From Acanthochromis polyacanthus (Eukaryota > Chordata > Actinopteri > Pomacentridae), in contig NC_067124.1 of assembly GCF_021347895.1 (NCBI RefSeq), positions 13,630,521-13,694,520 on the forward strand: a stretch of 64,000 nt of DNA, in the 5' to 3' direction. Positions 54,761-64,000 of this stretch are shown piece after piece. The notes beneath the pieces were generated by a model, which saw only the letters and a list, made by a program, of their open reading frames with translations, was not told the DNA's origin and searched no databases. The first letter of the stretch is position 1, and the number at the start of each line of letters is the position of its first letter. A program made the translations under genes and the position numbers.

Positions 54761-55967
54761 AATTTTTTGAAAAAAGCTCTTTTATAAAATAGTTTTTATC
54801 AAGTTGCTATTGCCATTTAAGTCTACATTTTTGCTTTGTAATATGTAAACGTTGTTTTGTTTTTGTTTTTTTACACCTTGTCAGTATTTTGTCTGTGTAG
54901 ACTAAATGAAATGGTCATTTTTGACCATATTTGATGCTATTTCTTAGCTTTAAGTCTTGTTTTTTCTTTTAGCATTGCTCGTCTTCTATTATCATTTGTT
55001 TTGTAATAGCCTTTTAGCACAGCCTTAAAGGATAATATTGATTTTAACCTCCCATTAATGTGACTATTGTGGCTCTGCGTGCTCTGCTAGCTTTTCAATC
55101 ACCACCTCTGCTCTTCACTTGCGCAAAGCAGCGACGTATATCAGGGAAAGTTACATAAGGCTCCTACAGCTTTCCAAATAAACACAATTTTTACATGAAT
55201 CATTTCAGGCATTTGTCTCTGAGTCAGACCTAAAGTAAACACAGATCGTAGCCGACTCAGAGGACTTCACGACACATACTGTTCATTAAAACCTTGAATC
55301 AAACCTGTAAAACATATCAGACCCATAATGCAATACATAATAAATGACAAAAGGAGAGAAAACCATCGGAATGTGTGTGTTTAAATGCTCGGTCTTGTGT
55401 AAAGATTTGTGAGCTGAGAGCAAATTCTATCTCTAACTGACTTGCACTGTGTCACCGGTGATGGACGAGCAGGTCGCACAGCTTCACCCCAGAATCTGCC
55501 TCACTAAAAACACTCCTATTTCACTTTAATAACTATACATGGACACAAAAGCACAGTCTCACGCTAGCTGTATATACATGTGCACAGAAACATCAAGACA
55601 CAAACACTCTCTTCAACCCATAAACACACGTTTGCACACACTTCTCACTCATTACCCCAAGCTCAGTTGCCCCCCGAGCCACCGTCCTCTGACAGGCGCT
55701 CGGCCCGACTTCTCTCTGACACGTCCACGGGGGTCAAAGGTCGCCTCAGTAGTGTGAAGAGCTGGGGAGGTTCGAGGGCCCCGTGGTGCTGCTGAGGGCA
55801 TCAGACCGGGGGGCTCAGGAATATTCATTTTGGTTCCTTGTGGAGCAAAGGGCCAGGGGGACTGGAAGGGGGCACATTGTTGAAGAATACTTGTGATAAT
55901 GATGTTGTTTGGGTACTCTCAAGGCCTGCTCGGCAGCTGTTGACAGTAATGATGTAGTGTGTGAGCT

Positions 55968-55978
<11 letters not shown>

Positions 55979-56014
<36 letters not shown>
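55979..56014. repeat. (GT)18 microsatellite
   Basis: Uninterrupted GT array, followed by AATTAATGATT. Confidence 0.95.
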
Positions 56015-56017
<3 letters not shown>

Positions 56018-56424
56018 TAATGATTCTCACAGCTCTCCTACATACCAGCTGCTGACTGAGGCAGGAAGCGGATGATTGATGGGAATTATTGATACCTTTC
56101 GCTCTCAAACACACACATCCATGTAGCAGCACCATGCAGCCCACGGTTGCTGAATTCTTGATCGGGTTTTTAGTTTGTTGCTTTTTCTCCACCTCATCAC
56201 AAATGGACTCATCAGTCATTGGTGAAGGAATGTCAATACTCCACTGTGTTTTAAGTTACCATCTCCCATATGTTCTATTTTTTTCTCCCTGGATTTCCTG
56301 GAAGTGAATTTTAAATTTTATTAGCGATTCAAGTGCAGATATCAGATTGACCGTAAGATGGATGAATGCTTTCAGGATTGTAAACACAACCACACAGCTC
56401 ATCCCTGAACAAAAAGATGCAAAA

Positions 56425-56720
56425 ACACGAGGTATTAATTTCAATTAATAAAATGCTTAAAAGGAAGCAAAAATGAGATTTTAAGTGATTGATGGGAAAA
56501 TTTATTGGCCCCAGGATATAAAAGAGCTTTTATAATGAGCAAATTTAACAAGAGCTCCTCTAATCATTCAGTCCAGCATATTTCAACCTATATTCTCGTC
56601 AAATGGATAAGAATCACCGCAAATTTCCTCTTAGCTGCGAAATTCCTGCTGTGTAATAACATTGTTTCATTAAACAAATGGCAGCTGCCTCATGTATACA
56701 CTGTATAGATTTTGTTCCAT
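56425..56720. promoter_or_regulatory. Candidate conserved enhancer, homeodomain/PBX-type sites
   Basis: Dense developmental-type sites occur without repeats: TTAATTTCAATTAATAAAAT, GTGATTGATGGG (PBX-HOX-like TGATTGAT), AAATTTATTGG, CTAATCATTC and AAATGGCAGCTG (an E-box). This texture is typical of deeply conserved vertebrate non-coding elements. Conservation is inferred only from texture. Confidence 0.35.
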
Positions 56721-56873
56721 CACCCTCCTATTTTTGAATTTTAGTTGCATACAAAATTACAGTTCATGTTAGAATGAATGCATAAAGACATTAATGACAG
56801 TAACAAAGCAAGAAAAAAAGACTGGCCATTGCACATATATATTTTTCATTATAAATGTCCATTTACCCATGTA

Positions 56874-57104
56874 CACTACCAGTTTAAAGTTTGGACATAC
56901 CTTCTCATTCAATACTTTTTATTTATTTGTATTATTTTCTACATTGTCGATTAATACTGAAGATTAACACTTTTTTGTTTACATCATATTTCCATATGTA
57001 TTCTTTTACAGTTTTGATGCGTTCAGTATTAATCTACAGTGTAGAAAATACTTAAATAAAAAACACTGAATGAGAAGGTGTGTCCAAACTTTTGACTGGT
57101 ACTG
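56874..57104. mobile_element. Tc1-related MITE, 231 bp
   Basis: It is flanked by TA (56872-56873 and 57105-57106). The ends are CACTACCAGTTTAAAGTTTG and, read inward from the right, CAGTACCAGTCAAAAGTTTG. Both continue as GACA(T/C)ACCTTCTCATTCA. AT-rich core, no coding capacity. Confidence 0.92.
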
Positions 57105-57106
57105 TA

Positions 57107-58814
57107 TACACATGTATACACAAGCACATTTATACAAGTGTAAATGCACGTCTAAAGATGCATGCTTTCCACAGAAAATGGTCAGATATCCAGTGGCTTG
57201 ACATCATTATAATTCTGTAGCTCTTATTTCTCACAATCTGAAATCCACCTTTTTCAAATACCTCTTTTATCAACATTGAAACAGAATGCAGGTACAAATA
57301 AAAGGTCACAATGATTTCTAGTCTTTAATGTCACACAGCCAGTCTTCTCTTGATTTGCTGAATCAGGTGATCAGTTCCAGTAGCATCACATTACACTGAG
57401 AATGGTTGCCACTGGTACCTTAAGATTACTGCTTAACACCTTAAAAGTTCCCCTATTTTTACCAAAAGATCATAAATAAAGACTGAAAGCTTGGAAGCAT
57501 TTTTTTTATTGGACTGCACAAAGTGATTCAACAAGTATGTGCTCCTATAGATGGCAGGAAAGGTCAGAAACTACTGTTGTTGTGTCTCTTATTTTATAAT
57601 GAGCTACAGGACTATGGTTGCTGCTGCTGCTATAGAAGTTCTAGTATTGGTATCTTGAAATTGATTGATGCTGTTTGAATTGTGAGGGTTTATGCTGTCA
57701 AATGACTGGCCGATGCATTTAAAATATACCGGCTGAAATTTCACTTTTAACCAGAGAGTATTAAGGGGTTACAGTTTGTTTTTTACAGACTAAACAGTGA
57801 TTACAAGGATCTCTCAGAATTATTCAGTGCGCATTGACCTTATGATACTTGATGATTTCTTCATCAAGTATATTTTGGTGCCACAGCCCACAATTGCCAG
57901 ATAATATGGCTTATCATTGTAATATAGATCTTTTTTTTATTTTTAATATAAGTGCTTTACTTCATCACAAGTGGCTTGGCAAGTTTCAAAACCTGACTAC
58001 TTTTCAAGGTTACCTTTTGACCTGATATGGCTCTAGATTTATATAACTGCCCTAGAAGCATTTTTCACATCCAGAGACATCGAACGTAAAGAGGAAGAAC
58101 GAGAAAATGAAGTAAAAGGATGTTAAGCAGCAAAATGGGGACAGAGAGACACACTGTGAGCAGGAGAGAGGAACAGAGGAAGTCAACACATGGCTCTGCA
58201 TTAGCTCTCGTGCTCCTCTGCATGTGTTCAGTGTGTGTGCATATTTACAGTATAACAGGTCCTGAAACATGTGGCTGCTATTATCACCACAATCCGTGGT
58301 CAGTACCGAGGACCCACCACCTCCTCTGAGAGCGTGTATGTGTTTGCATAAGGCCCATCTAAGCAGTAAGAAGAGCCGGGTTCTAAATCCGGATTATGTG
58401 CTTGACTTTATAGCGTGTTAGATGTGCATCATCAGCCTGTGATGCTAGTTTATGTTGGGATCTTATCTTTATTGTGTGTGTCTATGTTGCTGTCATCACA
58501 TGGTACTTTGACTCAGGTGCATTAACACCTACTAAACTGTAACATCTGCAAAATAACAGTGTGGCAAAGGACACACATGAACATTTGCAGAATCATTTAA
58601 CAGGCACACAAAGACAGGGCTTTAAGTCTTTCTAGATACATGACATAAGCTTGTGAGAGATGGAAAACAAAAATCTGCTTGTGTAATACTGCCTGTTAAG
58701 CATATGACAATCAACTCACAAGAAATGCTGCAGCAAATGAAGTTTGTTTTCTACCGGTAAACAGAGATACGTCACATCCACTTCCTGTCCAATCAGAATC
58801 CTTTCTAATGCCCA
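57107..58814. other. Non-coding, nothing firm
   Basis: No gene or repeat recognised. An 11-bp perfect hairpin is at 57845-57871. Confidence 0.4.
57845..57871. other. Perfect 11-bp stem, 5-nt loop hairpin
   Basis: ATACTTGATGA (57845-57855) pairs with TCATCAAGTAT (57861-57871), loop tttct. Confidence 0.55.
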
Positions 58815-58945
58815 AGCGTTAAAGGGCCATGTAAACCTTAATTCGGAATTAATATTTCCTTGTAAACTCGAAGCACAAAACTTTAATTCCGAATGAGTAT
58901 ATTCCGAATTAATAACTCCGCATTAAAAAACTTCATATAACCGTG
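58815..58945. repeat. Degraded repeat with ATTCGGAAT/ATTCCGAAT words
   Basis: GTTAAAGGGCCATGTAAACC is followed by AATTCGGAATTAAT, TTTAATTCCGAATGA and TATTCCGAATTAAT. Repeated in both orientations, these suggest the inverted arm of an old element. I cannot define the family or ends. Confidence 0.35.
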
Positions 58946-59003
58946 GCTACTGTCAGAGGAAGATGGATGGTGAATGAGCAGGAAACTTTAATTACATAAC
59001 ATA

Positions 59004-59361
59004 CACTACCATTCAGAAGTTTGGGGTCATTCAGGCTATTTCATGTTTTCCATGAAAACTCACACTTTTATTCATGTGCGAACTAACTAACTAATTGCTC
59101 AGGGGTTTTCTAATCATCAATCACCCTTTCAACTCCATTAGCTAACACAATGTAGCATTAGAGCACAGGAAAATGTTCCTCTGTACCCCCTATGTAGATA
59201 TTCCATTAAAAATCAGCTGTTTCCAGCTAGAATAGTCATTTATCACATTAACAATGTCTAGACTGGATTTTTGATTAATTTAATATTATCTTCATTGAAA
59301 AACTGCTTTTCTTTCAAAAATAAGGACATTTCTAAGTGAGCCCAAATTTTTAACAGTAGTG
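59004..59361 (-). mobile_element. Tc1-related MITE, copy 2, inverted to copy 1
   Basis: It is flanked by TA (59002-59003 and 59362-59363). The ends are CACTACCATTCAGAAGTTTG and, read inward from the right, CACTACTGTTAAAAATTTGG. The blocks of copy 1 (42195-42560) appear reverse-complemented here, for example TCCATGAAAACTCACACTTT and AATAAGGACATTTCTAAGTG. Confidence 0.9.
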
Positions 59362-59363
59362 TA

Positions 59364-62300
59364 CCTCAATCACAACATGAGAACTTCAATTTAACCTGTT
59401 CTGCATATCTGTGGGCTGTCTGAGGAAAGTGAAACATGCATATCCACATAAAAAAAACTCAAAACCTCTGGACCTTCTTGCTGTTGCAGTAGATGTGTGA
59501 ATTTGAGTTACATCAGCCGTACATGTTGCACCTCTTATCAAACATCTGTCCATCTGTGTACTTTATAATTATGAATTTTAAAACCGCAAAGCCTATTGGA
59601 ATCAGCGTTGGAGACCACATGTGAAATGAGTTTTGAATTAAGCAACACCCACTTAGCTCACACTATAGGCTCCAGTAGCTGCAGTACATCTCCAGCTTGT
59701 ACTCAGTGCACTGTCTCTGTCTTGCATATACTGTTGACAGCCAGTTGGTAAAATCAGACATCAAACAGCGAGGCCTGATGTTCGTCTGCTACATCTGTCT
59801 CAGTGCTGCTCACTGTTTATTGTTTCATCTCCCCTTTATTTACTGTTGGCTTAATTATTTCCATGTTTGATCTTTTGAGGGATGTTGGGGGAAGCCATTT
59901 TTCCTCATGTGTCCACACGCCAAGCTCCACACACTCACCTCCACACACACGCTGAGGGTTTTCCTGTTCACTTGCAGTGCAGGTGACAGAGACTTGGGCC
60001 GTAAGATGGATGACTGTCTGACTGCGACATCTTAAACCTGTTACCTCTGAGTGGATGTTTATTTGAATTCTCCTCCCTGCTGTATCACGTACAGGGGGGA
60101 ATTCTCTTGAACTGCAGCAACAGGAGTGTAAATATTATGGGGAAAGCCACTGAGACATGAAATGTAGCTTTAATTACAACACTGATATATCAAGGTCAGT
60201 CCCTCTGAGCATGTGGAGGGAACTTGACCTTTCCTTTTTCTGCCTGTGATTTCTTGTTTGATTTGGTGTACACGCTCATTAAACAAATGTATATACTGTA
60301 TTATATATATGGTACAATATGTTAGTATGAGGGCAAGATGTATGGTGAAAGCTAAATGGGGTGCTGGGGACTGATTTTAAGGCAGTTGCTCAACTGGACA
60401 AGATATGAAAGACAAATTACATAAAGCAATGAAATGATTCATTAATCTGCACAAGCTGATGGCTTCCTTTTATCAAGGAACTTATGAGTGTCCACAGGGT
60501 CAAAAATTGAATGTGTGAATTATAAATATGCTACTGTTTGAAAAATAGATCAGGAAGCCCTAACTCCCTCACAGGAAACATGCAGTGATAAATTATTTCT
60601 GTTGAGTTGATGGAATTTCATAATTACATCTAATCAAAAACTGTCCTGATGAAGATGTTGCAGGAAAACTTCTCTGGAATATTTCATGAAAATGACCTTT
60701 AAGCAGTGTTTTAAAAGTTCAAACTTCTTTCTCACTATATCAAATTGCAGATTTTGCATTGTGTGAATTCTTAGACAGATAAGTTTGACCTTAGAATGAA
60801 TTAAATTATTCCACATGAAATTCCAAGTAGCAGCCTGTATCATGCTTTGAATCCCCTGAAAACTTGGTTCCAAGTTTGTTTGGAAATTTCAGTAAACAGT
60901 CAAGACATCAGACACTTTGTTACCACAAAAAGTTGCTTATCAGCTCAATCAGACAGAATAATCACCTTTGAATTGCTGAATTGATTCACGGGTCAGTAGT
61001 ACATGACATTAACTTTTCCCAACTGATCTCATTCTGAAAAACTGAGAAGAACATTGACAAAAACATGTTTGCAGAACAGGATTCGTGTTTGTTATGGAGC
61101 ACGGTTCCTCAACGGTCACACATGATGTGGAGCTGATGAGATATTGCCTTGGATTTTCTAAACTCTCAGTTTCACAGGTTGTAGAAACATGATAAACAGT
61201 GGTGTAGTGCAGAACATCCACAAGTACACAGTGCACATATATCTACGTGTAAATCCTCTCTGATTCCTATCATTCAGTCGTCATTGGCAAGTCAGATTTT
61301 TTTCTCTGATGCTGGCAAAGACATGACTCACCCTACTCTGTCTCTGATCTCGAAGTCTTCATTGGTTAGATTGGTTAGGCTCAGACATGAGGGGGAAGGA
61401 TTTCTGAGCACTGAACTGAAAGTTCCATTCAGTAATCGTTTATTAGAACCTGAGCAGCCTTTCCCTAAAGCTGGACATATTGAGAGCTGTCACATTCAGT
61501 ATTTTATTCTGGAAATCAACTGCGTCTAATCTCTAAATGAAACTATATTTTTACCTTATCTTGAATATGTTTCATATTCATGCATTGTGTCTGTGTAGAA
61601 CCAATCATGTTTGCAAATTCCTGGATAAATAATGTTATCTATAATTATATTTCTGTTTCACCCTGTCCTCTGTGAGTCACTAATTGCAAAATCTGCACCT
61701 TTTCTGTGGCTAACAGTAATTTCACAGCACAAGTTAAAATGCAGAAACTCCTGGCTCCTAACAAAGAATATTTATCTTTTGTTGGAGATGCTGCTTTAAA
61801 ATAAAGGAGGCATACATAAAGAGTAAACTCTCTTTTCCAGGCTGTGCTGCATCACTGATAATAACCACCACCACTACCTGTATACCGTCACAGTTAAACC
61901 TCTATCTGTACAGGAAGGTATGAAGAGAGATGTTCAGTGTGGGACTGGCAGCCATCTATCCATCTTTACTCCATTCTATCTTTGGCATGAAGAGGAAGCC
62001 ATGGTGTGTTGTAGCATGAAGGTATGTTCTGATAAACAGGTTTTCTTCACTTCCCAGGTAATCTTTTTGAGTTTGAAAATGTATCCAAAAGTTTATATGA
62101 TTTTTTTTTAAAGTTTGCTTGTGAAAAATAGACTTGAATTCCTTTACTATAACACAGTAAAGGAAGTTTTTATGTTTTATTTAATTTAGTTTTTAAAAAA
62201 TGTTTTGTACACAGTGAGTCTTTGTTCAGCGGTGAGGCTTTTCACAGGTGTGTTTCCATGTGGGGTCTTTTAGGTTTGAAAGTACAGACATTCACACAGA

Positions 62301-62374
62301 CTCCCCAGATTACTGACCAGGCTTTATGCTGGTCCCCAAAGGCAACACAGTCCCTCCCCTCACTTGCTACTCCC
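59364..62374. other. Non-coding, one candidate conserved block
   Basis: No gene recognised. The segment 59980-60200 (CAGTGCAGGTGACAGAGACT, AAATATTATGGGGAAAGCCA, GCTTTAATTACAACAC) has conserved-enhancer texture. AT-rich elsewhere. Confidence 0.35.
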
Positions 62375-62885
62375 AAACATAGACTGTATATAAAGTGGAC
62401 GTAGCAACTGGCTCCAAAATTGAAGCCCACCCAGAAGTGTCTAAAACTTGCAATATCACCGTCCGCTAGGGTTGGCTCCAAAAAGCTCCATAGACCCCAA
62501 TTCATTTTTGGAAAAAATAAAATTTGATAGACTGATTTTCTACAGCTCAGGATTTTTTTCCCGTTAGTTTTCACGGTCAAAATGAGAGATCAGGTGGCCG
62601 ATCTTAAAATAAATCAATACTGAATTTTAAATAAATCGTTAAAGTTGGCAGAGCCAGGGGGCGTGGCTATACTTGATTGACGGTCCCATTGACTGGTCCT
62701 GCCCCGAGTTGCTCTCCGGTCCAGCCTGTTTGATGACGCTTTTTACGTCACTGGCTCCAAAAAATCCAAACTGGCGACCAGGAAGTAGCAAAATCCGGGC
62801 TTCATTTTCTCGGCATTGAAACCAACGGGTGACGTCACGGTTACTTTACGCCTGCTGCCAAAGGAAACAATATAAACTTGGGGGG
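62375..62885. repeat. Dispersed fish repeat (GACTGTATATAAAGTGGACG type)
   Basis: It begins CATAGACTGTATATAAAGTG and includes GCCAGGGGGCGTGGCTATAC, GTCACTGGCTCCAAAAAATC, CCAGGAAGTAGCAAAATCCG and AACGGGTGACGTCACGGTTA. I recognise this order as a repeat present many times in fish genomes. The class is unknown to me. It has no coding capacity and ends in a G11 run at 62880-62890. Confidence 0.5.
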
Positions 62886-62915
62886 GGGGGACTATGTCAG
62901 ATTTACCTGTTGTTG

Positions 62916-63464
62916 CAGCCCGATCTCACGAGGATTCGTGAAACTGTCACGTAAGTTTTAGTTTCGGTTTCGTGCGCACCAACACGATTTCGTCATGTTT
63001 TTCGTGCCGCTCACCACGAAATGCGCACCAATGTATTTTAAACGGCGGACTTTTCGTGCCACTCAGAACGTATTTCAAAAGAATGTGTATATTATATTTT
63101 TAATGTAAAACCGTGGCGAATCCAACGCTATATTTTGCATGACATCGTTCCTAAACATAACCCTAACCATAACCATAACCATAACCTAACCATAAGCCGG
63201 TGGTACACTTACCAATTTGCATAGGAATTTCAAGAATGTCCGGCGGCCGGCAGCCGCAAACACGATCACACAAGCAGTATACGCCGATGGACAGCTTAGA
63301 TCGTCATGAATCCGCCGGTATAAACCACTTTCAGATGTGATTACCACAGCGAAAAACATTTCGTGGTGAGTGGCACGAAAAACATGACGAAATCGTGTTG
63401 GTGCGCACGAAACCGAAACTAAAACTTACGTGACAGTTTCACGAATCCCCGTGAGACCGGGTTG
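62916..63464. mobile_element. 549-bp inverted-repeat element with 7-bp duplications
   Basis: It is flanked by gttgttg at 62909-62915 and 63465-63471. The arms (62916-63022 and 63357-63464) are highly similar inverted repeats starting CAGCCCGATCTCACGAGG on the left and CAACCCGGTCTCACGGGG read inward from the right. They contain CACGTAAGTTTTAGTTTCGG and CGTGCGCACCAACACG. The interior has a degenerate run of CCATAACC units. The short low-complexity flank makes the duplication length uncertain. It is non-coding, and its superfamily is unassigned. Confidence 0.72.
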
Positions 63465-63471
63465 GTTGTTG

Positions 63472-63886
63472 TCATGCCTACATCACAATTTAATAAGATA
63501 TAAACCAAATGGATGAGCTACAATAAAGATGGTATTTACTTCCCCCAGCTAAGTGCTTGTAACACAGCACTCAATGCTGGTGGATTTTAAGACCTGGTCT
63601 GGGCCAAACCGGGCTGGTTCTACATTGCTCTGAAACATCAAACTCAGTATAAGGATTCAGAAGATGTTTCATATGGGAGGTTTGGTCTGATTGTGCTTTG
63701 GAAAGAGTTCAAGTACGGGAACGTCAGCAACACGTACATTACCTCATAATGTACATTTGGAGCTTTTTAACTGGACTTAGCAGATTTCCTTTGGAGGTTA
63801 AAGAGGGACACATGCTGCATACTAGTTAAATGGATCACTGCATTGTGTGCTAAATTGCCAGAAACAGTATGAATGTCTGTGTGTCA
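63472..63886. other. Non-coding, nothing recognised
   Basis: No repeat or domain seen. Confidence 0.35.
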
Positions 63887-64000
63887 TCCCTGTGATAGAC
63901 TGGCTACCTGCCCAGTGTACTTTCATGCCCCTGCCCAGTGCATGCTGGGATAAACTCCAACCCTGCAGTAACACTGATGAGGATTAAATGGCTTCCATAA
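63887..64000 (+). repeat. Decayed 3' part of a SINE
   Basis: CCCTGTGATAGACTGGCTAC, then a CCAGTG...TGCTGGGATAAACTCCA stretch and TGATGAGGATTAAATGG parallel the SINE body at about 54651-54750 (CCCTGTGACAGACTGGTGAC, CAGCTGGGATAGGCTCCAGC, GTGAGGATAAAGTGG). The tRNA head is missing. It may continue past the window end. Confidence 0.6.

Larger units (their letters stand above)
54761..56873. other. Non-coding, with candidate conserved blocks
   Basis: No gene recognised. A GT array is at 55979-56014. The segment 55700-55900 (GAGGGCCCCGTGGTGCTGCT, AATATTCATTTTGG) and the segment listed at 56425-56720 look like conserved non-coding elements. Confidence 0.35.

Noticed and set aside
63165..63200. CCATAACC run as an interstitial telomere
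   Set aside because: The units are mostly CCATAACC rather than CCCTAA, and they lie inside a mobile element.

Overview
The window looks like teleost fish DNA, probably a spiny-rayed (percomorph) fish. Its content is typical of such genomes: long (CA/TG)n arrays, fish-type Tc1 transposons and their short non-autonomous relatives (MITEs), tRNA-derived SINEs, an L2/CR1-type LINE, a hAT element, and a fish-specific repeat carrying part of the P2X7 C-terminal domain. I found no convincing host protein-coding gene. Every protein I can recognise belongs to a mobile element. The sequence between repeats is AT-rich and non-coding, with several compact blocks that look like conserved non-coding elements. 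This suggests a gene desert or a very large intron. Species and nearby host genes cannot be told from the sequence alone.

Layout. 1-12 kb: a degraded repeat (1215-1410), a perfect 36-nt hairpin (1707-1742), a hAT element with an exact 8-bp target duplication (1874-3024), a TG-array and telomere-like minisatellite (8586-9305) and a degraded inverted-repeat element (10799-11355). 12-22 kb: a full-length Tc1-like transposon with an open 344-residue DD34E transposase (12236-13869), paired CA arrays (15581-15872), one exon-like segment (15023-15144) and a 5'-truncated L2-type LINE (19892-21648). 29-33 kb: a second Tc1-like transposon (29345-31551) broken by two later insertions, a SINE in its left arm and a 214-bp MITE inside its transposase, followed by a solo LTR on the minus strand (31809-32646, 5-bp duplication).

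33-45 kb: a 27-base C tract, a fold-back element carrying an N-terminal fragment and half a P2X7 ballast-type cysteine domain (37602-38878), a tetranucleotide array, a large palindromic repeat (39690-40095), a CA array, a MITE and a SINE. 49-55 kb: a GGGTCAAATTGACCC-type element, then a 4.3-kb Merlin-superfamily transposon (49737-54022) with equal 314-bp inverted ends, a CpG-rich internal block and a spliced, decayed DDE transposase, then a SINE. 56-64 kb: two MITEs (one a second, inverted copy of the 42.2-kb MITE), a degraded repeat, a 549-bp inverted-repeat element with 7-bp duplications and a SINE remnant.

The genes do not form an operon or pathway. The biology here is one of transposon nesting and decay. 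The most notable systems are the Merlin element, the P2X7-domain fold-back element, and the possibly still functional Tc1 element at 12.2 kb.
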